Of a stretch of 64,000 nucleotides of DNA, positions 47,391 to 58,974 are shown piece after piece. The notes under the pieces were generated by a model that was given only the letters and a program-made list of their open reading frames with translations, ran no database searches and was not told where the DNA came from. The stretch is from Synchiropus splendidus (taxonomy: Eukaryota; Chordata; Actinopteri; Syngnathiformes; Callionymidae). Within the stretch, counting starts at the first letter, position 1, and each line of letters begins with the position of its first letter. A program made the position numbers and the translations under genes. The stretch covers positions 18,816,501-18,880,500 of the forward strand of contig NC_071342.1 of NCBI RefSeq assembly GCF_027744825.2, given 5' to 3'.

Positions 47391-50300
47391 TGGAGGTGGC
47401 GCTATGACTGTAGTACTGAGTGTAGTGGGTCTGAACACACAGGTGGAGTTGGGCTGTGGGCAGAACCCCACTCAAGCAGAGGGGGAACATGAAGAAAGGA
47501 CCCAAGTTTCATGTAGCCTCAGCAGCCCGTCACCAGTTTGGAACCCAGTTGGATAAACCCAGCAGAAGGAACTTCAACTTTCCGTGTGGAAACAATTCCG
47601 ACTTCAAAAAGTAGCACTGTGATCACAGCTTAACAAGATGACTGATTTAGATTATCTCACGATATCTGATGTTTGTCCTGCTCAACTGGGAGATATTTGG
47701 GTCAGATGTGGTGCTATTTTAATCAAAACGTCCAGCGGTTGCAGATAGATATCTGGAGCAGAGGCTATCCTAAAATGCCCTTTCATAACTGCTCATAAAC
47801 CTCAAGTCCATCAAACAGTCATGAAAACAATAAGAAAAAATATTGAGTGGGTTAACATACTCCCTGTTCTCAGAATAGGCAGTGCCACGGTCCAGGGTTG
47901 GATTTTGCGATAAGCTGGCCATATGAACCGCATTCTCTATCCGCTGTGACCCGACTGCGTGAGAGCCACAATAACAAAGGCGCTCAGCAGTGGGCCCCAG
48001 GGTCCGTTTACTCAGTGGTGTAATGTTTGTGCGCTCATGGCCCTTACAACCGCCAAGCGCTGCCCTTATCTGGGGCCCCCAGAGGAGTGGGCCACGGCCT
48101 TCTGGAGGGAAGGGCTGCAGCTTCACGGCACTGTGTGCTCTGCCCCGCTGCAAACAGCACAGAAGGGGGAAAAGTCCAACAGGCCGAGGTCAGACGAATC
48201 TTGTGTCTGCCTTGCTTCGCATAGACAAGTCTTGCGCAGAAGGAAAGCGCAGAGATGGGTGGAGTGTAATCCTCTCCCTTCGTGCCCTGGAGGGGTGTTG
48301 GCTTTGGCAGCAGAAGGGTGGACAAAGGCAGACCTAAGCCCCTGTAGACACGCAGTCCTTAACTGATGCAGTGGTGAAGGTCCAGTTGCTTTTACCATGA
48401 GTTCTGAGCTCAGCAGGCAACGCGACTGCAGCACAAAGGAGCTTCGTCTGCGAGGAGGCGTTGAGCGTGTTGATTGAAAACATGCCCTGCTGGGAAAATA
48501 ACCTGAACCCATTTCAGGTTGTGAGTCACACCAGCAGGGCAAGAAGAGGTCTATTCCATATTTTCCATCCTGCTGAAAAGAACATTTCTCCGACTGGCAC
48601 GCAAGCAGGCTGGCATTCCCGCCGCAATTTCCATTTCTGATCCTCCTCACTTCACCTCGGACAACAGTGCTCCCTGTCGCTCATGGCTCTCACTTTGCCC
48701 AGATTAAAAATAAATATATTCCAACCACAACACAAAGAAGGTTGCTCCAAAGGAAGGCCGGTTGACACACGAAGAAATCGATCACACTGCGATGATTGTG
48801 AGCGAGAAGGGGAATCCAAAATAAGATGAATAAAATCTCCTCAGTGGGATTAGAGCTTCTCAGCCCCAGCGATGAATGTGGAGACCTTCCTACAAACCAC
48901 CATCCAGCTTCTTAGAAACCATCTCAGAGTGTGACGAAGAGGCCTTTCCTCCAAACATCAGCCAACCCGCAGCACTTTCCTTCATGTCCCCGTCCAAATA
49001 AACCAACGGCAAAATGGGACACACACTCTTCTGGTTCGGACTCACACTGAGACATGAGCTGCTCTTTGAGGACCTGAAAGCGAGAGGAAGTTAAACATAT
49101 TTATAATAAGATTAGGGGTCTCTGTGGTGGAGCGCACAGCTCTCCCTCAACGTGCCAAAAGACCCGTGCAGATCAAAGCCACCTCGGACTTCCTCGTCAT
49201 TAGCCGTGGCTTATCCGAAAATACTTTCACCCTCTGATACCGACCCCCGTTATTATCCCAGCACGCCCATCACTGTTGTTGGCTTTGGAAACAATATGCA
49301 GGGAAGTGATACCGGATGTGATACCAGAGTCACTTTTCTTCACTCAGAAATTAGTCGCCGTCGACATGGACAAAATCCGTGTAAAACATATAGAATATTT
49401 CACTGGTTTCGGGAGAGGACTTTAAGAGGATCTCTAGTACTTTCACTTCCATCAGAGGAGGACTTGCCCAGAGGTATCTGTGCTCTGACTCAAGTTACAA
49501 AGTACTCCACTGCTTTCAGGTGGCATTGAAAACACACCACTACACAAGCAATATTCTCAGCAGCTGCACGGCTATATGACAAAATCATCAGTAGTTTGAA
49601 TGATCCTCATTCTATTTTCAAGTCCAGCCAAGAGTCTGTTTGCTATTGAAAAGCTACATCCTTCAAAACGTAAAATGCCCGAAAAAAAAAAACCCTGTTA
49701 TTATTCAGTAATCATAAGCTTCTGTAACAGTAACAGAATGCTATGTTCCAACAAGAAGCACATTATCCACACGGTTGCTTCTCAGAAAAGAAAAACGCTC
49801 AGGCAAAAATATGTTTTGATCCTTCGGATTACTCTTTTCCCTCCGTTGTTTACAATACTAAATGTGAATTCCTTTATTGCTCCTCTGGCATCTGCAGACT
49901 ATTAATGTGAGTGGGAGCTTGCCAAGAAGGTTATAAGCGTATTTATACACTGAGGGCTGCAAATGAAAACAAAGGTTGGCCAGCTGAGTCCAACATCTCT
50001 GGCGGGGTACAGGAACTCCGGAGGCAAGCCCTGATTTGCGATTGATACTTAGTGATGAAAATTCCATTCACAAGCTGACACTTTGTTTCGAGAAGCCATC
50101 ATAAACTGCAAACCCTTCCACCTGCTAGCATCCGCTATAAGAGCCGCCGACTACTTAGATCAACAGAGCTTGATTAGCCGTGAAGGAAGTCGGAAGAGGG
50201 CTTTTGTTCCAACATGTATGAAAACATTCTTTCTGCTGCGGCTTATCGGAGCGTAGCTGTGGCGCGGAGATGGGCTGTTTTCTCCTGGAACTATGAGAGC

Positions 50301-50693
50301 ATACAGTGCAGAGCAATTTATGTGTTTGCCGAAGGTGTGAGCAGCGCCGCGGCGGGGTTGCTGGGAAGGCCACCTGAGCGGGAGAGAGCTTGCACACCTG
50401 TTCTCTGTTTGGTCAACAGTGCAATCGCCGCCCGGTCACACAGCACAATGCTATCGCTGCTGATCGGAAGAGCAATCCAGTGCTTATCGCTTATTGGCTG
50501 GTGTTCAGGCCTATTAAGAGCGATGCGCCCATGGCAAAGCCGGCTCTCTGCTACACGGCTGGTGCAGTTCCTGGACTGAACTGAGCCTCCCGGATGTACA
50601 GAAGCATCTGGCATGTGGATGAGAGTGGACTTAGTGGTCCCATGAATGATAGAGGTTTACAGCAAACTATCTGCGAAGCCTTCAGAGCTGTAC
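47391..50693. other. no gene recognised
   Basis: A 175-codon minus frame (48123-48650) is the longest here but overlaps two plus frames and shows no domain or codon signature. A hairpin is described at 48483-48541. Nothing else supported. Confidence 0.5.
48483..48541. repeat. nested hairpin (11-bp and 7-bp perfect stems)
   Basis: TGCCCTGCTGG (48483-48493) pairs with CCAGCAGGGCA (48531-48541). Inside, AACCTGA (48500-48506) pairs with TCAGGTT (48514-48520) around a 7-base loop. Unequal internal bulges of 6 and 10 bases separate the stems. Confidence 0.8.
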
Positions 50694-50701
50694 CTCTGGA
50701 T

Positions 50702-51773
50702 TAGGGATGGGCGATAACCTATCGGACACGATACATCAAACGCAATTTCCACGATGACAATTCAGCATCTCACGATAAATTTGGTAAACACATGGCACTC
50801 GCTGCATTGGACCTGCATACATGAACATGAAGAGACCGTGACGGTGCGCCGCGCTCTCCAGCTCCACGGCGACAGTGGTGTGTGACAGTTGTGGAGAGTG
50901 TGGTGGACTTTGGTTCACGATCATAGTTTTGAACTTATTTTCAATACAGGGAACCTTTGATAGCGACACTGGTCGACTCCGAGTCTCTGGATCTGTGTTT
51001 ATTTTATTAGATGGAGTGGTCCTCATAGGTTCTCTGACGTGGTCATCTGCCTTGGTTCACATCAACACATGCAGGTCTCACGCTGCGCTGGAGCCTCAGC
51101 TAAACACCCTGGTGAAAATAGTTGGATATTGGACGGCGCTCCGCTCCGGTATTGGAGGAGGCGTCCTCTTCCGCGTCCCCATTAGGATTCACTGATCGTG
51201 GACACACTCTCAAAGGCAGCGCTAATGCTACGACCCGGCATCAGTTAGGGACCATCAACAAATTCTAAAGTGTCAATCTTCAACAAGGCAATCGAAAAGA
51301 ACCATTTTAGGAGAGAGAATTGTGAAAAGGTTTTTCATCACACAAAACAAAGGACTGACAGTTTGTATGATTTGGAGAATAGAATATGACTACATGATCA
51401 TTTCTTCACATGATTTCTAATATTTCTTCTTTAGCATCTGGGAAATGTGTCCAGACTGATCCACTGTTAAAGTCAACTGTTCAGAGACATGAGATGCAGC
51501 AGACAGACGGCTCAGTTTAACCCCAAAATAAGTCAGACACCAGCGGCTTCTACCAGAGACGTGAAACATTGAATTTCTCATCTCTACACTTAGTTCACTA
51601 TTCTATTTCAAACAAATAATGATGTTGGAGACAAACTCCACTAATAAGTTTCATCATAAAACAGTCTGAAGAGAGACTGTCGTGTCCAACACATGGAAGA
51701 GAATGAAAATGTATTTATCGTACATACAACATTTACCGTGATAACTTTTTCTTGTCCATATCGCCCATCCCTA
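50702..51773. mobile_element. non-autonomous hAT transposon (1072 bp) with perfect 8-bp target duplication
   Basis: Perfect 15-bp terminal inverted repeats, TAGGGATGGGCGATA at 50702-50716 and the complement at 51759-51773, are flanked by identical CTCTGGAT duplications (50694-50701 and 51774-51781). TAGNG ends plus an 8-bp duplication place it in the hAT superfamily. Subterminal CACGATAAATTT / ATTTACCGTGATAA blocks on the two sides are also related. The internal 106-codon frame (50875-51195) shows no zinc finger or catalytic motif, so the element is non-autonomous. Confidence 0.92.
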
Positions 51774-51781
51774 CTCTGGAT

Positions 51782-52685
51782 TGTTAGGGACAATTTTGGG
51801 CAGAATATTTGTTTCAGTTACTCCAACTGCTCTCACATTCACTCCTCGGGCCAAAGAGGGTCTGGCTCTGGAGTAAGTCCAGAGTCAAGAAAGTGTCCAG
51901 CAGACCACCCTGAACAGCCTCCTACCCTCATGGCCTCAACACTCTGACTGAATTAAAGTAAGTTAGGGTTCCCCTCTGGCCTGGCGAGGATCAGCCATGA
52001 ATGATTCCGCGCTACCGGGGTTTAGAAAGCCGAGCTCCTGGACGACGCAAAGCCTTGAAATGCCAACTGCTGCCTCGCCAAGGTGCGGATGGAGACAACC
52101 GTGCGGTGACCTTGTGTTCACACCGCCTCTTGTGGAGCAGAATAATGGAGGCGTGTGAGGACTTAAACACACATCTGCTGTTTCCCCTGGATGAACTCAC
52201 CAGTGCACGTCACCCCGCTGGCCCAGTTTGACCATCGCCGTGGTGACGATCCACAGCAGAGCCATTAGCACGGTGGGAGCATGGGAACTCTCCACACCAG
52301 CCTGGCAACATGCGGCCCACGCACACGTCTCGCTGACACAGAAATAGAATCGATAAATCCATGCCAATCCGTTTGTGTGTGGCATCAGCATCTGTTCACC
52401 GTGACACGAGTTCAAACAAGTCAATCACTATTGTGCTTTGAGGATCGTTTCTTGTCTCGATTTGGGTTCCAGATCACGCAAGACAAGACAAATGTGCGGC
52501 AAGAGGAACCTCACAGTGGAATAACTGAGTCTGGTGAGTGTTTATGAGGGAGTCACTGACTCTCTCACGCCAACCTGGCAACCGTGTGCCGCATTTTGAA
52601 TAGTCAGTGTACCATCAAAGAGAGGGAATCTTGCGACTTATTAGAGAGTGAAGTGATCAAATGTAGCTGAAGGCGGTCTTGAAAG
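51782..52685. other. no gene recognised
   Basis: No exon or repeat end supported. Confidence 0.5.
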
Positions 52686-52745
52686 CAGTGGTTCTCAACT
52701 GGTCGGACTTTGGGAGGAACCCTCAGCCCTCAATGAGCCTTAACT
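52686..52745. mobile_element. possible hAT (Charlie/MER5-like) left end
   Basis: CAGTGGTTCTCAACTGGTCG followed by GACTTTGGGAGGAACCC matches the usual left end of MER5/Charlie-like elements. No matching right end or duplication of the flanking CTTGAAAG was found. Confidence 0.4.
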
Positions 52746-52944
52746 TAATTTAATATATAAGTATATTAAAGAGGAAAAAAAGCGTCCCAGACATGTTGGT
52801 GACACTGTACTATTGAGGTCAACTCTCAAAGCTTTCTAAACAACTGGGGAGGGTGACAGAAATGAAAACACTGTCCAATATCAGGGTGCAAAACTGCAAA
52901 GTTCCTTCACGGCCTGGATGGTGACTGATTCCTGTAAGACTCAA

Positions 52945-53122
52945 TGGGAAAAGGGTGGATGGGATCCTCTTCCGGGTAGAGGCCTGGTCTCAAAAGTGTG
53001 GGAAGGAAGGGGAGTGAGAAGGATGGATTCATGCAGGATGTGTCATGGTGGAGAAAGAGCTGAGCCAAAAGCCAACACGTCTATAACCTCACCTCTGGAA
53101 CCAAGTTCAGAGTGGTGACCAA
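52945..53122 (+). mobile_element. LINE fragment
   Basis: GGGAAAAGGGTGGATGGGAT, CTCTTCCGGGT and the later TGGTGGAGAAAGAGCTGAGC then ACCTCACCTCTGG and GTGGTGACC follow the order of the 57052-57758 LINE. There the blocks are a R-KV-C-LR-G segment, VVVKRELS, and TLTYGH-LWVMT. Several internal deletions remove the frame. Confidence 0.5.
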
Positions 53123-54669
53123 CCAAGACCGTACATTGGGCTTCAGAACTCTTCGACAACTGCACATTCACACCAAACACGACAAACTGATTTACAGTCA
53201 AATGAGCAGCAGATCGTAGCAATTCACCACTCACTGAGCTAATAGCGCCTCTTAAGGATATGATGAACATCTAGACGCCAGTGTCCAAGTCTTCATTTGT
53301 GGTCTTGTACTTCCACTGCAGAGAGAGGACGACCATTCGCTTTCTCTGATCTGCCACTCCACAAACTTTAAACCCGCCTCCAGGAAAACTATTTGGGTGC
53401 AGGTAGCACGACACGTGCGTTTGATATGAGTTACAATGCAGAGCTTTTGGGAGAGGAGAAGCTCAGCTCCTCCACAACAAGAGGAGCGAGTTGATGGGGC
53501 TTTAGACAGAAAGCCTGTCCTGGGAAAGGGAGGGGGCGCCATGGCATAACCAGGACATTGTAGCTGGCTCTCTCCGGTTGCACATTGCTAAACAACAGAA
53601 CAGTTGAATTAAAAAAATATATATATTTGTTGTTTCTCAAGTCCAGAGCAGAGGTGTGATCAACCCAAGTGGTCATCACATGTGAGAGTAGAAGGATTCC
53701 AGACTGTTTGACTCGGTATCAGTCATAAAAGTCTACGTTGGATTGAAGCAGCCGGGATGAAAAGATCCAATGAGATGCACATGTCTGACTGCGCTGGTGA
53801 TCCACACCATCATACATCCTCCGCTAAACTCATGGAAATTATTCTTGGAGCGTCTTGAGAGGCAGCCAACGCCGCAGACGCTGAAAACCAAACATTCAGA
53901 GGGTGATACATATGAAAGTCTTTATGGGCTTCATTCTTTGATTCATCTACCCCCATGCATCCCCCAGTCCACCCCCCGTTTTGGAACACTGCTGCAAAGA
54001 TCCTGGCCCTTCCTGTTTTGGGGGGATCAACTATTATAACCCGGCGCTGGTACAGTTCACAGAACAATTTTCACAATTATCCTTTCACCAAACAGAACGA
54101 CGATATCGAGGGAAGAGGCGGCCGCATGGTTTTGAATGTCAGCCTGATATTTCTGCTCTAAAGTCTGTTTTTCATTTACGCATCTGCCACGAGGAGCCAG
54201 TCGCAGGAAGTAGTGACACAGACCTTGGAACCTGGTGGACGAGTCGCCACTGTTGAAAAAGCAAAGCAGCTAATGCGGCGCTGTCAAGTGCTAAATCTTT
54301 TTTTGTCTACAGCGCAACACATCTGGCTGTGGTCGGCCAGTTCGTGTTGAAAAAAAAAAGGTAACGAAAGTTCTGGGAGAGAGGAGGCGTCTGCCTGTCT
54401 GTAGGGACGGAGGGAGAAGACTATGGTTGATGATCCGTGGTCTTTCATTTGTCGGATGCTCCTTTTCCTCTTCTACACATATTGGTCCTGTGTAGATGTT
54501 ACTGTGTCACTGCAGAAGAAGTCATGTGTGGAGCCTTCAGTGCAAAACCAATGCAAGTGATACACTGTTTTTGACTGAAAGTATCATACAAGGTGCGTCA
54601 GCTTCTCCCCCTGAAAACCTCCTCTGGCTCTGTCAGGTGAAACCCAAGGTCGTCTTCAAGTCCTCAGTC
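53123..54669. other. no gene recognised
   Basis: No supported exon or transposon end. Confidence 0.5.
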
Positions 54670-54752
54670 TGCCCCAGGCCTCCTTCCAGTTGCCCAGAAC
54701 ACCTCCTCCTGAGGCATCCTGGCAAGATTCCGGAGACACCTCAACTGGTACC
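54670..54752 (-). mobile_element. LINE fragment, minus strand
   Basis: The minus strand reads GGTACCAGTTGAGGTGTCTC, then GAGGAGGTGTTCTGGGCA and GGAGGCCTGGGG. This aligns with 57488-57587 (NQLRWLGHL-RMPPG...GEVF-ACPTGRRP-G), apart from a deletion of about a dozen bases. Short dead fragment. Confidence 0.6.
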
Positions 54753-55104
54753 TTAAATGTCTGACTGTTGTTGGTGTTGAAAATGAATGAGGGCCAGTGA
54801 CACATTAGAAAAATGAAGCAGTGACCAGGAATACCAGCCGACTAAACACTTAAACATTGATAAAATACACAGCCTAGACAAAAAAGACCCGAACAAGTAC
54901 CAGCCTTTTATTGGGTTGGGGTCCTGCAAAGTGATCTGAGTTTTCCATGATGGATGTTTTTTTTTTCTTCCAATGTTGGCATGGGCATATTCCAAAATAA
55001 CAATGCCAGGGATCATAGGGAGCAAATTGCACTGTCATAAAAATATCTCAACATCAATACAAGATGCCAGTGAAAACTTGTCAAGGATGAATTGAAGCCC
55101 TCCT

Positions 55105-55345
55105 TCACTCATGAACCTCTTTGTTTGTCTTCATCTGCTTCCATCTCCAACATTCTTTATCCAACACTGTCGGTCCTCTCCACCAGTCCAAGCCGACTTC
55201 ACCACATGGCCCTCCTTTCCAGCGGCTCTCAATGACATCTTCATCTCTGCCTCTTCCAACTCTGACTGCCGAGTCTCTAAACCACGCACCATGGCAGCGA
55301 CCACAACTGTCCTATCATACTTCACTCTAGCAGCTACTTTCAATG
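55105..55345 (-). mobile_element. RTE-like LINE fragment, minus strand
   Basis: The minus strand reads KVAARVKYDRTVVVAAMVRG followed by LETRQSELEEAEMKM. This matches the ARVKGK-YRTVVRPAMLYGLE / EAELEVAEMKM block that lies between the 26.1-kb and 25.4-kb pieces in ORF order. The match fades after that. The 184-codon plus frame over this region is its antisense shadow. Confidence 0.6.
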
Positions 55346-57037
55346 TCCAACCCCAAACAAATCATTACAACAACTGTTCGAGTGCGCCACCTGTAGTTTC
55401 CGCTGAGCACCGCTCTGCAGTCTGTCAGCAAGAAACGGTCCATCATTTGACCTTTGAAAGATTTTCCTACAACTCTCACCCGCAGAAACTGGAAGACAAA
55501 GCAAGAAGAAGGAACAAGTTTTACACCTCCATTTCCTCGACTAACTTACATTGGGATCACTTATTTATCTATTTATTTGAGCTTAACATAACTGTAGGCT
55601 TGAAGCGTCTTCAAACCAGAGCAAACATGAGTTTAAAATTGAGAAATGCTTTCCTGAGCTACTGATACAAATCAGAATGCAGAATAATAATAAAGTGTTT
55701 TCCTGAGATGGTGTGGTAGCAAAATAATTTCAATGGAACATCAGTAAATAATAATAACCGTAGTGGATTGAAACAAACAAAAAAAGACAAGACTGACTGC
55801 AGTGAAGTAAAAACATTGGCTCTCTGCCTGCAATATGACACGGATCTTCGCTATTGGAGATGATGGTTCTGGCTGATGGAGCTGCGTGACTGTGCAGAAA
55901 GAAGACGGCATGAATAATGTGGGGAAAAAATCTGGCATCTTTGTCTTTCAAAATCTATATAGGATTCCTATAAATCCAACATTCATGTTTCCAATTAAAG
56001 AAAGTTTCAAAGTGTACGTTCCAGCTTGAAGCGACACTTTGGCGTCTGCTTTTATAGAAACGCGGCTCATAATTCCATGTTAAATCAAACACTTTCACCA
56101 CCAGCTCCCGGGCCAAACCCGTTCACACTAGACTCACCACATTGGTTCTCGTGGAGAAGCCACATTTCCTTCATTAAGACGTGAACATGAATCGACTGAG
56201 GGAGCAGAAGGCGTCGGGCACAGGTGCTCGAACCTGCTCGTCGCACACGTTCTCACTCAAAACAGCAGCACTGGGAGCAAGACACTGGATCTATGACTCA
56301 CCCCGGGACTGTGGAGAGTGTTTTAATGGCTGCTCATTTCTGTGGTGCTTTTCGGTTCCTGGATAAATAACACAGCATTAAGACATTATCTTGTTTGCAA
56401 ATAGAAACATCTGAAGGGAGCAAATGTTTGGCTCAGCCTCAGTGATTTAAACAAAAACTCAGGGTGAGAGGAATATTTACTCTCAATGGTTTCTAATAAT
56501 ATTTTATTATTATTATTAATTCATTTCATATGCATCTAAATATTTAAAATATATTCTCGTCTTGAACAAGTAAAATTTGTACCTAGTGAATATATTATTG
56601 TTTGCATGAAAGAAGGCAATTGATAGGTACAAAATAGATGCACTGTCTGTGAGGGACTGGTTAAATATTAATATTGGAAATATACAGCATGGAAACCTTT
56701 ATACTTCAACTGAAAGAAAAGCTGTTCACTCAGACTTGGAGAAAATGGACTGACTTTGAAACTTCAATGGACTCTGGAGAAACTTGTTAATACCTAAGAC
56801 TGGAGGATGTTGTGTATAAAAACTCTTTCTTTTCTATTATTGTATTTCTATTGCAAATTTTGTTTTATTGTTATTATTTGTTATGTTTCTACGTTTACGT
56901 GTTGGTATGTGCACACGGAAGTTCTTTTTTTCTCTGTTTTTTTTATTTTCTGAAATGAAAAATGCATCGAAGAAGCTAGAACTGTCAATAGTGAATTATA
57001 CCTTGAAAACTTAATAAAAAATATAAATGTAAACAAT
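55346..57037. other. no gene recognised
   Basis: AT-rich DNA, especially 56490-57030; no exon or transposon end supported. Confidence 0.5.
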
Positions 57038-57051
57038 TGTATTATCATCTA

Positions 57052-57758
57052 CGGGATGAGGATCAGCACCTCCAAGTCTGAGGCCATGGTTCTCGACCGG
57101 AATAAGGTGGTTTGCTCTCTCCGGTTCGGTGGAGAGATCTTGCCCCAAGTGGTGGAGTTTAAGTATTTCGGGGTCTTGTTCTTGAGTGAGGGAAAAGGGG
57201 AGCGTGAGATTGATAGACGGGTTGGTGCAGCGGTCGCTGTATCGGACCGTCGTGGTGAAGAGGGAGCTGAGTCACAAGACGAAGCTCTGGATTTACCGAT
57301 CGATCTACGTTCCCACCCTCACCTATGGTCACCAGCTTTGGGTAATGACCGAAAGGATGAGATCGCGGATACAAGCGGCTGAGATGAGTTTCCCCCAGGG
57401 TGGCTGGGCGCACCCTTAGAGATAGGGTGAGGAGTTCGGTCATCCGGGAGGAGCTCAGGGTGGAGCCGCTGCTCCTCCACATCCAGAGGAACCAGCTGAG
57501 GTGGCTCGGGCATCTGATCCGTATGCCCCCTGGACGCCTCCCTGGTGAGGTGTTCCGGGCATGTCCTACCGGGAGGAGACCCCGGGGAAGACCCAGAACT
57601 CGCTGTCTCTGGTCTGGCTTGGGAACGCCTCGGGATCCCCCGAGAAGAGGTGGAGGAGGTTAGTGCAGATTGGGAAGTTTGGGCTTCCCTGCTCCGAATG
57701 CTGCCTCCGCGACCCAACGCCGGCTAAGCAGCAGAAGAAGAAGGTGAAGGTGTGAAGG
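57052..57758 (+). mobile_element. 5'-truncated LINE with 14-bp target-site duplication; RT-ORF C-terminus pseudogene
   Basis: This is the best-preserved LINE. Reading through three frameshifts gives MRISTSKSEAMVLDR, VEFKYFGVLF-SEG, REIDRRVGAA, SLYRTVVVKRELSHKTKL, YRSIYVPTLTYGHQLWVMTE, MRSRIQAAEMSF, AGRTLRDRVRSSVIREEL, QLRWLGHLIRMPPGRLPGEV, GRRPRGRPRTR, then LAWERLGIPREE and PPRPNAG. This is the C-terminal third of a reverse-transcriptase ORF in a teleost non-LTR family (RTE- or Rex-type; clade not certain). The identical 14-bp TGTATTATCATCTA at 57038-57051 and 57759-57772 marks the insertion, and the short GAAGGTGAAGG-rich end is the tail. A segment after GRPRTR is deleted. It cannot encode a working enzyme. 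Confidence 0.88.
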
Positions 57759-57772
57759 TGTATTATCATCTA

Positions 57773-58590
57773 ACATAGTTATCTGTGAGACTATTATTAT
57801 TCATGTTAGTAGTATTGTTATTATTATTCGTAGTAGTTATGATCGTTGAAGTGATTATAAGTCTGTAATTATTATAGCAATAACTGTAAAAAATGACATA
57901 CTTTTAGCTCCAGTATTTGTGTACAGCCTGCAAGTGACTGCCTTCATAGCACGTGTTCAGCTGCAGTATGAAGTGTAAAAGTCCGTTTCCCTGCCAGAGA
58001 CTTGATCAGCATTGTTCAGCTCCTCTCCACACATTCTTCCTCATGAAGTCAATTTGGGGTTAGAAGTCACATCTGGGTGTTCAGGGGCCTCAAAGAAAGT
58101 CACTTAGCCCCTGTGTACACATCAGAGAACGATTGAGAGAAGAGAAAAATGTATTCCTCAGGACCCCTGACATAAACACACCTCATATTTATATGATGTT
58201 TGCAGAAAGATAGATAAACCAGTTCTTCCCATCATCGCGAGCAACCCGATATGTTGCCAAAACAAGCTGGTTTCCATTTGAGCACTTAAATGAACGACTT
58301 AATGGTTCCTAAACGCCTTAAACGCCACAACTGGAGAAAGGTTTCTCAGTCGCTCCAAAGAATAACAAGTCACCAGGTGTTAAACAACTCTGCTCTTTTC
58401 AAGTCCTCGGTGATTCCGAGGTGTGGTACCTTGAAGACGCCGCCGCCGCCTCCAATGTAAAGACGTCCTGTCAGGACTTGTGTCCTGACTTAAGTCCCGA
58501 GATTCAAACTGGGGAGTGAAATTCCAGTGTTGACTGGGATTTTCTTTTCGTGGAGTTGCCTCGCTGAAAAGACTAAATCTGGACTAATAC
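57773..58590. other. no gene recognised
   Basis: AT-rich ATT/AGT-type stretches at 57780-57880 and otherwise unremarkable sequence. It would be intron downstream of the candidate minus-strand exon at 58591-58918. Confidence 0.45.
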
Positions 58591-58918
58591 CTCTGGCAGA
58601 CTGTCTGCGTGGGAGAAGGCAGCCGGGGGGAGACCTCCTGGGCTGAATGTGAAGAATCCAGCCCCGCTCTCCAGGTAAACATGCACCTGATGCCCTCGCT
58701 GGGAGACGCTCCGCCAGGCCAGGTGTGTGTTGCCGCCCAGGGCTGAGAGGGTGAACCTGTGTCGGGCCAGGTCTGCAGGGGTCACGCAGCCAGCACAGGT
58801 CCGGCTCATCTCCTCCTGGAGTGGAATGAAGCTGTCACTCCCAGCAGCCAGGAATGAGACGCCACCAAAGCAAGAGCCATTTCTTTGCCTGAAGCATTCG
58901 ACTTCTTCACAATCTGAA
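58591..58918 (-). CDS. candidate coding exon of an unidentified gene
   Basis: The minus strand is open from about 58963 to 58573. Codons from about 58850 to 58600 are strongly G/C-ending (CAG GAG GAG ATG AGC CGG ACC), unlike the AT-rich flanks, as expected of fish coding sequence. The peptide includes CEEVECFRQRNGSCFGG, then EEMSRTCAGCVTPADLARHR, FTLSALGGNTHLAWRSV and QVHVYLESGAGFFTFSPGG. Five Cys and mixed hydrophobic strands suggest an extracellular or secreted domain, but I recognise no family. A GAG|GTATTA donor fits at 58591/58590. Acceptors are possible at 58918 (CTACAG) or 58913, both with only a weak pyrimidine tract. No start or stop is claimed; it would be an internal exon. A chance GC-rich open frame is the alternative. 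Confidence 0.45.
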
Positions 58919-58974
58919 CTGTAGCTCACACAAAAACACTTCTTTTCCTGGCTTGTTTTTTAGTTGGTCTCACC

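Noticed and set aside
48123..48650. 175-codon minus-strand open frame
   Set aside because: It overlaps two similar-length plus-strand frames, has no domain, no codon bias and no splice context; best explained as chance in moderately GC-rich DNA.
55111..55665. 184-codon plus-strand open frame, the longest in the window
   Set aside because: Its first part is antisense to a recognisable RTE-like LINE block on the minus strand; the rest has no features.
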